Below are positions 45,553 through 54,886 of a stretch of 64,000 nt of DNA, one piece after another. Where the stretch lies: positions 1 to 64,000 of the forward strand of contig NZ_VUYU01000012.1 of assembly GCF_011682065.1 (NCBI RefSeq), written 5' to 3'. Under the pieces are notes generated by a model, which saw only the letters and a list, made by a program, of their open reading frames with translations, was not told the DNA's origin and ran no database searches. Origin of the DNA: Massilia rubra. Lineage in GTDB: Bacteria; Pseudomonadota; Gammaproteobacteria; Burkholderiales; Burkholderiaceae_D. Positions within the stretch are counted from its first letter, which is position 1. The number at the start of each line of letters is the position of its first letter. A program made the position numbers and the translations under genes.

Positions 45553-46779
45553 TTATTGCGTGAATATGCGGATCGCAATCAACACGATGACGACCGCCAA
45601 CGTGCCGGTCACGATGTGCTTCCATCCTTCGCGGGTGGCCGCGATCGGGCGCAGCAGGGACGGGACGCGCTCGGCCTGGGCCTCGACCGCCGCGTGCTGG
45701 ATCAGCTGGTCTGCGCGCTCCTCGGCCTCGCGCAGCCGGGAGCGTTCGTCGACATCGCGCAGCCTGGCGCGCTGCGTGAGAAAGCGCGTCCACCACGCCA
45801 GCGTACGCGCGTTGACCAGGTGCGGCAAGGCCTCCGCCGGCGCTTCCTTGAGCTGCTCCACCAGGGCGCGCAAGGCCCCGACCTTGGCCGCATTTTTTGC
45901 GTCTTGCCCGACTGTGGACTCGTCGAGCTCGCCCGCCAGCATGGTCAAGGCGGTGCGCGCCGGATGCCCCGGCGCCAGCGACAGGATCGGCGCGCTCCAG
46001 GCGCGTGCCAGCGCGCGCTGCATCAGCACGGCCACGTCGCCGCTTCGCTGGGCGCCGCCGCTACCCTGCCAGCCGTAGTGCGCACCGATGGGGTCAACCA
46101 GGCGCCAGTGCGTGTCCCATTTTTCATTGATGACGGCCACCAGCGCCGGCGCCAGTTGTTGCGTGAATCCGGGTGCATCCCATTGGTGCTCGCGCAATAG
46201 TTCCCCGAGGCACGCCGCGCGCGCGCCCGCGTCGATGGCGTGCAGCTGCTCGCACAACTGGTGCGCCATGCGCGCCAGGGTGGCGCTGTCGAGGATCGGC
46301 GCGGGCCGCTTGAAGTACGGCGTGACCGGGCGCGGGCCGGGTTGGTGACGCTGCCCGGCTTGCTGCGCGATCTCGGCGTCGGTTTCGAGCCGCACGGTCA
46401 GGATCAGCGGCCCCGCCACCGGGTGCTCGAGCGCCAGCGCGGGCAGGGGCGTGCGGCCGCCCTGGCGCTGCGCCTGGCTTGCGGGCGCCGGCGGCGCGGC
46501 AGGCCCGCGCGCCGGCCGCTCCAGCGCGCCGAGGTCGGGAAACCCCGCGGCCGCTGGCGCTGCGTGCGCGCCAGCGTCGCCCTCCCACGCGGCCATGGCC
46601 GGCAGCGGGTTGACGATGCTGTCGGCCATCGACAGCGCCCGCTCGTAGGCTTCGCGCAGGACCTGGAAACCCTGCGGGTCGTCTTCCGGATTGGTCAGTT
46701 TCAGGCGCGCGGCGTAGGCCAGCTTGATGGCGCGGCGCTCGCGCGTGGGCTCGATGCCGAGTATGGTCCACATGCTCAT
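45553..46779 (-). CDS. J-domain-like, tail-anchored protein lacking HPD
   Basis: A 408-residue protein. The N-terminus ([20 protein letters not shown] and following AYAARLKL) has the helix I-II look of a J domain. At the loop where HPD should be, it reads TNPEDDPQG, so canonical Hsp70 ATPase stimulation is doubtful. A long Ala/Arg-rich middle follows, and one C-terminal membrane segment (IVTGTLAVVIVLIAIRIF) anchors it with the J part in the cytosol. E. coli HscC pairs with tail-anchored DjlB/DjlC, a similar layout. The start overlaps the Hsp70 stop by ATGA. Confidence 0.75.
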   Translation of the reverse strand: MSMWTILGIEPTRERRAIKLAYAARLKLTNPEDDPQGFQVLREAYERALSMADSIVNPLPAMAAWEGDAGAHAAPAAAGFPDLGALERPARGPAAPPAPASQAQRQGGRTPLPALALEHPVAGPLILTVRLETDAEIAQQAGQRHQPGPRPVTPYFKRPAPILDSATLARMAHQLCEQLHAIDAGARAACLGELLREHQWDAPGFTQQLAPALVAVINEKWDTHWRLVDPIGAHYGWQGSGGAQRSGDVAVLMQRALARAWSAPILSLAPGHPARTALTMLAGELDESTVGQDAKNAAKVGALRALVEQLKEAPAEALPHLVNARTLAWWTRFLTQRARLRDVDERSRLREAEERADQLIQHAAVEAQAERVPSLLRPIAATREGWKHIVTGTLAVVIVLIAIRIFTQ

Positions 46780-48485
46780 AGCAAGGCACTCGTGTCAAAT
46801 TGCAGCAAGGCTTCGCCCAGGATCTGGACCGCCCTGGCGATCTCGCGCGGGTTCTGGCGCGCCACGATGGTGTCGAACTGGTCGATGCGCTCGCCGATCC
46901 AGGCGCGCCGCTGGCCCAGGCTTTGTTCGTACAGCCGCTTCATGCGTTCCTGCAGGGCTTGCACCTCGGCCCATTCGCGCGGGGGCACCTTGAGGCGGGC
47001 GATCGCCGCCAGGCTGAGGGCGATGTCAGCGGGCGACATCGCGCCCGGGCTTTGCTCGATCAGCAGGGTGCGCACCAGGCCGGTCGCGCGCACGGTCGCT
47101 TCCACTTCGAGCAAGCCGTTGATGTCGTAGGTAAAGCGCACATCGACTTCCTTGTCCGCCGAGCTCTGCGCGGGCAGCGGCACCGACAGCGAACCGAGCT
47201 CGATATTGTCGCTGGTGTCCCGGCTTTCGCCCTGGAACACCTTGATCCGCACCGCCGTCTGCTCGCGGCTGGTCGGGCCGTAGGTTTCGCAGCGGCTGGC
47301 GGGAATCGTCGTATTGCGTTCGATGATGGGCGAAAACACTCCGTCGCGGTAGCGGTTGGTGTCGTACTGCTGGCAGGTTTCAATGCCCAGGGTGTAGGGG
47401 CAGACGTCGGTCATGACCACGTCCTTGAGGGCGGCGTCGCGCGCTTTCAGGCCGGCTTGCACGGCCGCGCCCATGACGATCGCTTCGTCGGGATTGATGT
47501 CGCGGCTGGGAAAGCGCCCGAACAGGCGCGCCAGCATGCGGTACACGATGCTCATGCGGGTTGCGCCGCCGACCATCACGATGCGGTCCAGGTCGGACGG
47601 CATCAAGCCCGCATCGCGCAAGGTGCGTTCGAGCGGGGCCGCCAGGCGTGCCAGCAGGGGCGCGCACAGGGTTTCGTAGTCGGCCGCGCTGATGTCCCAG
47701 TACAGTTCGCGCTCGTGCGGCTGAAAGCGGAAGGTGGCCAGGTCGTGGCCCGACAGCGCGCGCTTGACCCGTTCGGCTTCGATGCGCAGCCGGGCATGCT
47801 GGGCCGGCGTCAGTTCTTCGCTGCGCAGGCCGGCGTCGCGCCCGACGTGGTCGATGAAGCCTTTGACCAGCGCGTCGGTAAAGTCTTCGCCGCCAAGAAA
47901 ATTGTCGCCGGCGGTGGCGCGCACTTCCATGACGCCGGCAAACAGTTCCAGGATCGACACGTCGAAGGTGCCGCCGCCCAGGTCGAATACCAGATATTGC
48001 GATTCGAGCGGCGCGTTGTGCAAGCCGTAGGCGAGGGCGGCGGCGGTCGGTTCGTTGAGCAGGCGCTCGACTTTCAGGCCGGCCAGCTCGCCGGCGATGC
48101 GCGTGGCCTTGCGCTGGATATCGTTAAAGTAGGCGGGCACCGTGATCACCGCTTCGTGCACCGGCTCGCCGAGGAAGGCTTCGGCGTCGGCCACCAGCGA
48201 CTTGAGCACCAGCGCCGACAATTCCTCCGGGCGAAACTCGCGCGTGCCGAGGCGGATCCGCCGGTCGGTGCCCATGTAGCGCTTGAAGGTGGCGGCCGAC
48301 AGGGACGGATTGGTCAGCAGGCGGTCGCGCGCCGGCAGGCCGACCAGGATGGCGCCGTCGTCGGCCAGGCTGACGCAGGAGGGCGTGAGCACATGCCCGA
48401 GCGCGTTCGGAATGAGCTCGGCTTTGCCGTCGCGCCATACCGCGGCCAGGCTGTTGGTGGTCCCTAAATCGATGCCGATGATCAT
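46776..48485 (-). CDS. HscC-like Hsp70 chaperone
   Basis: A 569-residue DnaK homologue, short like E. coli HscC (lid truncated). Nucleotide-binding motifs are intact: [16 protein letters not shown] (phosphate 1), [17 protein letters not shown] (phosphate 2), and [10 protein letters not shown] near the adenosine site. The substrate domain starts near [11 protein letters not shown]. The C-terminal lid is short and helical. An AGGA box lies nine bases before the start. It is the middle gene of an operon with a large unknown protein upstream (50-base gap) and the J-like protein downstream (overlap). Confidence 0.9.
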   Translation of the reverse strand: MIIGIDLGTTNSLAAVWRDGKAELIPNALGHVLTPSCVSLADDGAILVGLPARDRLLTNPSLSAATFKRYMGTDRRIRLGTREFRPEELSALVLKSLVADAEAFLGEPVHEAVITVPAYFNDIQRKATRIAGELAGLKVERLLNEPTAAALAYGLHNAPLESQYLVFDLGGGTFDVSILELFAGVMEVRATAGDNFLGGEDFTDALVKGFIDHVGRDAGLRSEELTPAQHARLRIEAERVKRALSGHDLATFRFQPHERELYWDISAADYETLCAPLLARLAAPLERTLRDAGLMPSDLDRIVMVGGATRMSIVYRMLARLFGRFPSRDINPDEAIVMGAAVQAGLKARDAALKDVVMTDVCPYTLGIETCQQYDTNRYRDGVFSPIIERNTTIPASRCETYGPTSREQTAVRIKVFQGESRDTSDNIELGSLSVPLPAQSSADKEVDVRFTYDINGLLEVEATVRATGLVRTLLIEQSPGAMSPADIALSLAAIARLKVPPREWAEVQALQERMKRLYEQSLGQRRAWIGERIDQFDTIVARQNPREIARAVQILGEALLQFDTSALL

Positions 48486-48535
48486 TGCCGGAAATCCTGG
48501 TTGGTCGTGTTCAAAATAGCGGGTGCTGGCTGCGG

Positions 48536-50200
48536 TCAGCTCAGATCGTCATACATCTCGAGCAGGCCCGGTGTCCAGAAGCGCCGTGGCAGGATCATCG
48601 CCACGCCGGGCACGTCGTCGTGGATGAGCAGGGGATAGAACGGCTGGCACAGCCGCTCGCCCTGCAAATGCTTGCGCGGATAGATGATCGCCGAGGTGCA
48701 GATATCGTCGCTGGAAATGCTGTACGGCATGCGCAAACCGAAGACGCTGACATGTTCTTCTGTAAGGAAATCGGAAAAGAACGACAGCCTCGGGTCCGAC
48801 AGGCGGCAACCCTTGACCTTGATGAAGCGGCTGGTGGCCTGGCGCAACTGTTCCGGCGGCACGATGCCGTGCGGGTCGTACATGATCTGGCCCAGGCAGT
48901 CTTCCCTGCCGGGTTCGAAAATGGCATAGTTGGCCTGCACCGTCACGCCCCATACCACCCTGCCACCCCGGAACAGGGTGCGGTAGTTGTCGTACCAGTG
49001 TTCGAAGGTGTCACCGGCAATCCAGTCCGGCCGCGCCAGATCGAGATAGTGCATGCCGAGCGGCGGCAGCGCATCGATCATCTGCTGGATCAGCGGCATT
49101 TCGTCGTTGATCTGGCGCGGCCGGCCCGCCTGCACTGTCGCCGCCAAGTCCGTGAGCGCGGTGCGGAACTGCTGGGAAGTTTCTCCGCGAAACAGGCGGC
49201 CCAGGATCAGCTCGACCGGCAGGAAAGGCGCCGCCTCGGCGCCGCCGTTGAATTCGGCGACCAGGGCGGGGTAGGGGGTGGCGGCCAGCCTGGCGCGCCT
49301 CGGGTATTTTCTGTGCCATTGATCGCAGGTATACCAGTCGACCCAGGAGGCCGACGCCTTGGCGATGACCTTGCCGCAGTACGCCGCCAGGCAGTGAAGA
49401 AAATTCAGGTTGGCGCGGCGGTCGAGGAAGTCGCTTTCCGGCATGCCGAGGGACGCGGCCGCCTGTCCCAGGAAATCGTCGATGCGCAGCAGGCTGGGCA
49501 CGCTGAAGTCCAGCTCCAGCTGGTAGAGCGCGTCGCGAAATGCGAGGCCGTCCGCGAACGGGTAACGCTCGACCAGCGCATCGAGGTAGTGGTTGATCTC
49601 GTTGTTGCAGTCGGCCTGCGTGCTGGCCGGATCGAGCGTGGCGGCGCGCAAGGGCAGCGGGGCCGAACTGGCTTCGAACTCGGCCTGACTGGGCACGCCG
49701 GTCTTGTCGTATTCCAGGGCGCGCATCCATTCGCGCCCACCGAGGCTGCCCAAGACGGCGCGAAAAGCTTGCACTATCTCGTCCAGCAGCGCCGCGCTGG
49801 CGGCGGGGCAGTCGGTCGCGCGCAGCATGCCGGCGAAAAAACGCCCGGCGCTCGCCTTGGTGGCATACGGCAGCAGCAGGACTACGCCGTCGAGTTCCTG
49901 CGGGCCGCGCCCGAATTCAAGGTACAGGCCGCGCGAGGCGGTACTGTCGTTAAAGCGCGCGCCAGCGCTGAACAGCATGAAACTGGCCACCGAGCCGGCC
50001 GGCACGGCATGCATGAACGCGCGCCGTTGCGATGCGGACAGGGGGAGTTCGTCGCGCAGGGTGGTTGCCTGGCTGCGGCCGTGTCTGTCGACCTGGAAGC
50101 AGGTCAGCGGGAAATCGGCCTGTTGCACCGTGAGGAAGGCTTGATACGCCGCTTCCGCAGCAACGTGCAGCGTGTCATGTACCGCTTGTGCGAGCGCCAT
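48536..50200 (-). CDS. Large unknown protein in the Hsp70/J-like operon
   Basis: A 554-residue cytosolic protein with no membrane segment and no recognised domain. It is rich in aromatic residues, with motifs such as WVDWYTCDQWHRKY, HYLDLARPDWIAGDTFEHWY and GVTVQANYAIFEPGRED. It starts at 50200 behind AAGGAACG and is the first gene of the operon. Its place suggests a client, adaptor or regulator of the Hsp70. The C-terminal segment LLIHDDVPGVAMILPRRF is well structured in appearance. Function unknown. Confidence 0.75.
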   Translation of the reverse strand: MALAQAVHDTLHVAAEAAYQAFLTVQQADFPLTCFQVDRHGRSQATTLRDELPLSASQRRAFMHAVPAGSVASFMLFSAGARFNDSTASRGLYLEFGRGPQELDGVVLLLPYATKASAGRFFAGMLRATDCPAASAALLDEIVQAFRAVLGSLGGREWMRALEYDKTGVPSQAEFEASSAPLPLRAATLDPASTQADCNNEINHYLDALVERYPFADGLAFRDALYQLELDFSVPSLLRIDDFLGQAAASLGMPESDFLDRRANLNFLHCLAAYCGKVIAKASASWVDWYTCDQWHRKYPRRARLAATPYPALVAEFNGGAEAAPFLPVELILGRLFRGETSQQFRTALTDLAATVQAGRPRQINDEMPLIQQMIDALPPLGMHYLDLARPDWIAGDTFEHWYDNYRTLFRGGRVVWGVTVQANYAIFEPGREDCLGQIMYDPHGIVPPEQLRQATSRFIKVKGCRLSDPRLSFFSDFLTEEHVSVFGLRMPYSISSDDICTSAIIYPRKHLQGERLCQPFYPLLIHDDVPGVAMILPRRFWTPGLLEMYDDLS

Positions 50201-50377
50201 GTGGGTCGTTCCTTGCAGTTGGCGACGCCGCGAACGGGCCGAAAAGTTGGTTTTTGGTTTGTGTGTATGCTTTAAGGCAATATATTATCAGTCAATCGTG
50301 TATTGACCAATGGATTGGCACTGCTTGGTGGAATTTGTACGTATCATAGTGGCAACGGCGCCACAACGAGGAAAAGC

Positions 50378-51076
50378 ATGACGACTGAGAACCAAGCGTG
50401 CCCGCCCGAGCCGCACTTGCCGCACGCGGCGGACCCATGGTGCGCGGCGGCGCTGCGGGCGCTGCCCCTGCCATCAGCGGATCAGCATTGCGCCTTCGTT
50501 GAGCACGTGCGTAACGCGCATAGCTGGTACAAGCATTTGCCCTTGCAAGAGGGTGGCCGCTTTGTGGTGTTCCTCGCGCCTGACGCCGGGCTGAACTATC
50601 CGACTCAGCACCCATTGCTGCCACGCGGGAATACCCTGGAAGGATATCGCGAGGCGTTCGGCTACCTTGCCTATGCGTGGAGCGTGAGTGGCGAGCCAGT
50701 GCAACGCGACGCACGCGGCGCCGTGTTACTCCCGCCCACGTTTGCGCACGAATGCCGCTTTGTCCTGTATCCGTACGTCTCGGAGGATTTTTACTGGAGT
50801 GTTCACGAGGCCGCTGTCGCGCGGCTCAAGGCCGGAGCGGAGCATCCCGACCGCGCCCGGGTGTGCGCATGGCATGACGCCGAGCAAGCACTGGAGCGCG
50901 CCGAGAGCGGGGCGGCGGAAGTGTCCGCGCAAATGCGCCTCAGGCAAGAAGTCAACCGCTTGGCCGGCGCGCTGCAGATCGAGCAAGTAATGCGGATCGA
51001 GCAGGCGCTGCACAGCTTGTATCGGTGGCATGGGCGGGAAGATGGTCGCCCGGATGGCATTGCATGCTCGACGTAA
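50378..51076 (+). CDS. Conserved-looking hypothetical protein
   Basis: A 232-residue soluble protein of unrecognised family. Distinctive blocks are HSWYKHLPLQEGGRFVVFLA, YREAFGYLAYAWSV and FYWSVHEAAVARLKAGAEHP, with a helical C-terminus. The start at 50378 has GAGGAAAAG just upstream. It is divergent from the unknown protein/Hsp70 operon across a 177-base gap that is unusually AT-rich (about 50260-50300), a likely bidirectional promoter zone. A small membrane protein follows after ten bases. Confidence 0.65.
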   Translation: MTTENQACPPEPHLPHAADPWCAAALRALPLPSADQHCAFVEHVRNAHSWYKHLPLQEGGRFVVFLAPDAGLNYPTQHPLLPRGNTLEGYREAFGYLAYAWSVSGEPVQRDARGAVLLPPTFAHECRFVLYPYVSEDFYWSVHEAAVARLKAGAEHPDRARVCAWHDAEQALERAESGAAEVSAQMRLRQEVNRLAGALQIEQVMRIEQALHSLYRWHGREDGRPDGIACST

Positions 51077-51086
51077 GGGGCGCTAC

Positions 51087-51386
51087 TTGAGCGAAGATAC
51101 AAACAATGTCGTCGTGCGGCCAGTATGTGCGCGAGCCACCTCGATCGTATTGTCCGGCGGTATGGCCCTGCTTGGTATTGCTTCTGCCGTCTGTGCGCAA
51201 GCCACTGCGCTCGATTATCGTCACCTGCTACACTTTGTCATTCTGTACGGTTGCGTTCCCCAGATCATACTGTTTGCCATTCTGGCCGCTGGCGCGACGC
51301 GCAAATTCATCGTTGCGGGAGCGCTGTGCCTTATCCTCACATGGAGCGCGGTCGCCGGGCTCGCGGCCCGCGTGTTGCTTCCTTAG
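51087..51386 (+). CDS. Small membrane protein
   Basis: A 99-residue protein with three hydrophobic segments (LSGGMALLGIASAVCAQATA, LHFVILYGCVPQIILFAILA, IVAGALCLILTWSAVAGLAA). A TTG start at 51087 is proposed because AAGGGG lies six bases before it. An ATG at 51054 inside the previous gene is the alternative. It is probably co-transcribed with the preceding hypothetical protein. Function unknown. Confidence 0.55.
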   Translation: MSEDTNNVVVRPVCARATSIVLSGGMALLGIASAVCAQATALDYRHLLHFVILYGCVPQIILFAILAAGATRKFIVAGALCLILTWSAVAGLAARVLLP

Positions 51387-51476
51387 GTTCTGGTTCAAGG
51401 TGGAATGCGCTCGTCCGGCATGGATCATCCGGTCTTTTTTCATCGATTATGTACGCCACTTAGCCAGCACACACTC

Positions 51477-52397
51477 ATGAATCCACTCTCACGCGCACTT
51501 GAATCGCTTGACGGCCTGTCGGTTGGCGATGCGTTCGGCCAGTGCTTTTTCCAGCTGGACGATCCGGACGGCGATGTGGCCGAACGCCGCTTGCCGCCAT
51601 CGCCATGGCATTACACCGACGACACCGAGATGTCGCTGTCGATCCTTGCCGTGCTGGCGCGCCGTGGCCATGTCGACCAGGACCTCCTGGCCGCCAGCCT
51701 GGCCGCGCGCTACGATTACGACCGCGCCTACGGCCCGTCGATGCACCGGGTACTGGCCCGCATTCGCGAGGGCGAGGATTGGCGCGCGGTCGCCGGCAGC
51801 ACCTTCGAAGGGCAGGGCTCGTGGGGCAATGGCGCGGCCATGCGCGCAGCGCCGCTGGGCGCCTTCTTTGCCGACGATCTGGCGCAGGCCGCTGCCCAGG
51901 CGGCGCTGTCGGCGCAAGTGACGCACGCGCACGCCGAAGGCGTGGCCGGCTCCGTGGCCGTGGCGCTGGCCGCCGCGCTGGCAAGCCGTCTGCGCGGATG
52001 CGCCACAATGCCGACCTCACGCGATTTTCTTGACGGCGTGCTGGCGCTGCTGCCGCCGGGCGAGGTGCGTTCGCGCATCGTGCGGGCGCAGTCGATCGGG
52101 AGCGTCAAATCGGTGCAGTTCGCGGTGTCGATTCTCGGCAACGGCGTCGGCATGTCGGCGCAAGACACCGTGCCGTTTGCGCTGTGGTGCTGCAGCCACC
52201 ATCTGGATAACTATGAAGAGGCGCTGTGGCTGGCCGTCAGCGCGGGCGGCGACCGCGATACCATCTGCGCCATCGTGGGCGGCATCGTGGCCTGCTGCGC
52301 CGGTGCGGCAGCCATCCCGCAGGAGTGGAAAGGGCGCCACGAGCCACTGCCGACCTGGCATCTGCCGAGCGGGACCGACCACGCGGTGCTGGGCTGA
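51477..52397 (+). CDS. ADP-ribosylglycohydrolase (DraG/ARH family)
   Basis: A 306-residue all-helical ADP-ribosylglycohydrolase. The metal-binding motif YTDDTEMSLSIL (about residues 50-61) and the C-terminal SAGGDRDTICAIVGGI (with Asp ligands) match the family, and GNGAAMRAAPLG is the ribose-contacting block. These enzymes remove ADP-ribose from proteins or cleave O-acetyl-ADP-ribose. The start MNPLSRALESLDGLSVGDAF is typical. It lies next to an NrtR-type regulator and a PARG, so a role in ADP-ribose recycling is likely. Confidence 0.9.
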   Translation: MNPLSRALESLDGLSVGDAFGQCFFQLDDPDGDVAERRLPPSPWHYTDDTEMSLSILAVLARRGHVDQDLLAASLAARYDYDRAYGPSMHRVLARIREGEDWRAVAGSTFEGQGSWGNGAAMRAAPLGAFFADDLAQAAAQAALSAQVTHAHAEGVAGSVAVALAAALASRLRGCATMPTSRDFLDGVLALLPPGEVRSRIVRAQSIGSVKSVQFAVSILGNGVGMSAQDTVPFALWCCSHHLDNYEEALWLAVSAGGDRDTICAIVGGIVACCAGAAAIPQEWKGRHEPLPTWHLPSGTDHAVLG

Positions 52398-52481
52398 AAA
52401 GCCGGCGGCGCAGTCCGGGCCGGCGAAGGATTCCTTATAGATCGTCGCCGGCATCCGGCGGCGGATCGGACGGCATGACCA

Positions 52482-53219
52482 TCATGCCCCCATCGTCCTG
52501 CTGAAAAACACGGTCGGCTGCCCGCTGCGAATGCGGTACAGCTGCGCCGGACGATTGCTGCCATGGCGCTGCTTGCCGGTGATTTCTTCCAGAAAGTCGC
52601 CTTCCTTCACGCGCTTGCGAAAGGCGCTCTTATCGATTGGCCGCCCCAGCACGATTTCATACACGCGCTGTAAATCGGAGAGGGTGAATTCCGGCGCCAG
52701 CAGGTGTGCCGGCAGCGAGGTGTATTCGACCTTGTTGCGCAGCCGCTGGACTGCCGTGGCCAGGATCACGCCGTGATCGAACGCCAGGTCCATGTCCACC
52801 CCGGCCGCGCCGACAGGATGCCAGGAGGCGGCGTCGGCTCCCGCTCCGTGCTGCAATGCGATATGGTCCGACCCAATCAGTGCGAAATACGCGAACGTGG
52901 CCGACCAGCCGCGCGGATCGCGCGTACTGCTGCCGAATCCCTGCAATTGCTCAAGATAGGGCGCCGTCACCCCGGTCTTTTCGCGCAGCTTGCGCAAGGC
53001 CGTTCCGTCCAGGTCCGGGTCGTTGCGGATATCGATAAACCCGCCGGGCAGCGCCCATTGCCCTTTGGCCGGATGGGCGCCACGGCGTACCAGCAGTACG
53101 TGCAAGGCCTGCTCCCGCACCGTGAAAATCACCAGGTCGACGCTGGTCAATGGCACATCGAATGCGTGGACGTTGTAGCTGGCGAGATATTCCTGTTCAG
53201 TGAGATCGGCGTTACCCAT
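52482..53219 (-). CDS. nrtR: NrtR-type Nudix transcriptional regulator
   Basis: A 245-residue protein with an N-terminal Nudix domain and C-terminal winged helix. The Nudix box (PGGFIDIRNDPDLDGTA followed by LREKTG) lacks the catalytic EExG glutamates, as in regulatory NrtR. The wHTH region has FTLSDLQRVYEIVLGRPIDK, SAFRKRV and GSNRPAQLYR. NrtR proteins sense ADP-ribose and repress NAD-metabolism genes. The start at 53219 follows GAGGA. Palindromic repeats just upstream are candidate operators shared with the divergent PARG gene. Confidence 0.88.
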   Translation of the reverse strand: MGNADLTEQEYLASYNVHAFDVPLTSVDLVIFTVREQALHVLLVRRGAHPAKGQWALPGGFIDIRNDPDLDGTALRKLREKTGVTAPYLEQLQGFGSSTRDPRGWSATFAYFALIGSDHIALQHGAGADAASWHPVGAAGVDMDLAFDHGVILATAVQRLRNKVEYTSLPAHLLAPEFTLSDLQRVYEIVLGRPIDKSAFRKRVKEGDFLEEITGKQRHGSNRPAQLYRIRSGQPTVFFSRTMGA

Positions 53220-53265
53220 CGTTGTCCTCGTTGTCGTGAACGCGGATTCTATCACTTTTGCAGCG

Positions 53266-53293
53266 TTAGTTAAAAATTACAACTAAGTTAGTT
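53266..53293. promoter_or_regulatory. Candidate NrtR operator: repeated TTAGTT/AACTAA half-sites
   Basis: TTAGTT (53266-53271), AACTAA (53281-53286) and TTAGTT (53288-53293). The last two form the perfect palindrome AACTAAGTTAGTT; the first two form an inverted pair nine bases apart. They lie in the AT-rich gap between nrtR and the PARG gene, where autoregulation and divergent control are expected. Confidence 0.55.
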
Positions 53294-53364
53294 GCACTTT
53301 TCTACTAAGTCATTTATGCTGGAGCGATGCAAATCAATGGCAACCATAAAAAGAAGGAACGGCA

Positions 53365-54210
53365 ATGAGTATCAATCGAGATCGTCGCGCATCGATTGCG
53401 CAAGAAACCCTGGCGGTCATGGAACGGGGAAGTTATCAGAACGGGCGCGGGGAGGAGGTGTCGATAGCCGCTGCGCAGGCGCTGGCCGTGGCGCAGTCGC
53501 GCCATTATTCGTCCGACAGCCTGGCGCAATTGAGCCAGGCGCCGGTTCGCGGCGAAGCGACAATCACGCAGTTCGAGGTGCGCAACGAGTCGAGCCTGGC
53601 CGCCGCGCGGCGCATTGTCGGCGCGGGACGCCCTGATCCGCTGTGCCTCAATTTCGCCTCCGCGAAAAACCCGGGCGGCGGTTTTCTCGGCGGTTCCGAA
53701 GCGCAGGAAGAAAACCTGGCCAAGTCGTCCGGCCTGTATGCGTGCATCGTGCAGATGACGGAAATGTACGCCGCCAACCGCGCGCTGCGCTCGTGCATCT
53801 ACAACGACGACATGATCTACTCGCCCAAGGTGCCGGTATTTCGCGACGATGCGTATGGGTTTCTCGACGCGCCTTATCTGGCGAGTTTCGTCACCGCGCC
53901 CGCCGTCAACCGCGGCGCGCTGGCGCGCAATGAACCGGAACGCATGCAGGATGTGGAAGCATGCATGCTGCGGCGGATCGACAAGCTGCTGGCGCTGGCC
54001 CTGCATCACGGCCACACCGACCTGATTCTCGGCGCGTGGGGTTGCGGCGTGTTCGGCAACCTGCCCGGTGAGATGGCCGGCTGGTTTGGCGCGCAGTTGC
54101 TGCATAACCCGCGCTACAAGCATGCGTTCGGCCACGTCACGTTTGCGGTGCTCGACCGACACGATCGCGGCACCTTCGCCGCCTTCGATGAGGTATTCGG
54201 CAGGCTGTAA
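53365..54210 (+). CDS. TIGR02452-type microbial poly(ADP-ribose) glycohydrolase
   Basis: A 281-residue macrodomain-fold protein. The PARG signature is clear: NPGGGFLGGSEAQEENLAKS has the GGG loop and the catalytic Gln-Glu-Glu. The block GAWGCGVFGNLPGEMAGWF and the N-terminal helical part (RRASIAQETLAVMERGSY) fit the bacterial family. It hydrolyses ribose-ribose bonds in poly(ADP-ribose) or removes terminal ADP-ribose. The gene is divergent from nrtR and so likely in its regulon. The start at 53365 follows an AAGGAACGGCA leader. Confidence 0.9.
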   Translation: MSINRDRRASIAQETLAVMERGSYQNGRGEEVSIAAAQALAVAQSRHYSSDSLAQLSQAPVRGEATITQFEVRNESSLAAARRIVGAGRPDPLCLNFASAKNPGGGFLGGSEAQEENLAKSSGLYACIVQMTEMYAANRALRSCIYNDDMIYSPKVPVFRDDAYGFLDAPYLASFVTAPAVNRGALARNEPERMQDVEACMLRRIDKLLALALHHGHTDLILGAWGCGVFGNLPGEMAGWFGAQLLHNPRYKHAFGHVTFAVLDRHDRGTFAAFDEVFGRL

Positions 54211-54260
54211 GATGGCGCCATGCGTGCCATGTGCATGTCAGCCTGATTGCCGGAGAGAGC

Positions 54261-54653
54261 ATGGGATGTCCCGTTTGCCGCTGCGAAGAAGCACATCGTC
54301 CCGCTACACCGTGTAGCATGGAAATGTGGACGTGCAAGTCTTGCGGCCACGATTATTGGGTGCGCATTCACTACCTGATGGAACCGGGGCCGGACACGGT
54401 GATCAGCGTCACGTTCACAGGAAAATACATATTGCCGCATCCGCAAGATGCAAGCAAAAGCTATCTCAAAATGAAGCGTCTTTTGAAAGGCTGCCAGCAT
54501 TTCCGCCTCTGGAACCTGGAACGCCAGTTTATCGACAAGGCGCACGTGTGGGAGCTTGGCTGTTTCCTCGACGATGAAGTCGAGCTGTTGTTGCCGGAAT
54601 GTGAAAAACTCGGCTTGTCGATCGAATTCAGGGTGGCCTCGGATAATGACTGA
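54261..54653 (+). CDS. Zinc-ribbon hypothetical protein
   Basis: A 130-residue protein starting MGCPVCRCEEAHRPATPCSM, with a second pair in TCKSCGHDYW; together they make a C4 zinc ribbon at residues about 3-40. The rest (LKGCQHFRLWNLERQFIDKA, then the acidic FLDDEVELLLPE) is helical and unrecognised. GGAGAGAG precedes the start. It lies 50 bases after the PARG gene and may be co-transcribed. Unknown function. Confidence 0.65.
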   Translation: MGCPVCRCEEAHRPATPCSMEMWTCKSCGHDYWVRIHYLMEPGPDTVISVTFTGKYILPHPQDASKSYLKMKRLLKGCQHFRLWNLERQFIDKAHVWELGCFLDDEVELLLPECEKLGLSIEFRVASDND

Positions 54654-54886
54654 GAGGGAAGGGTAATGGCATGCCCGGATAGTGTGGGATCTGGGCGAAT
54701 TCTTCGACGTTGAATTGGAGAGGATCGAGCCTATTGCGCCAGGCATGGGATTGCGATTGATTTTACGGAGATCAGTCATCGCTGACATCGGAAGCTTTGA
54801 TCATTTGGCCGCGATCTGGTAAAACTATGCTCCGCGTATCAGGCCGGTTCCCGGCCGCACGCATATGTATATCTACAAGGAGCGTC

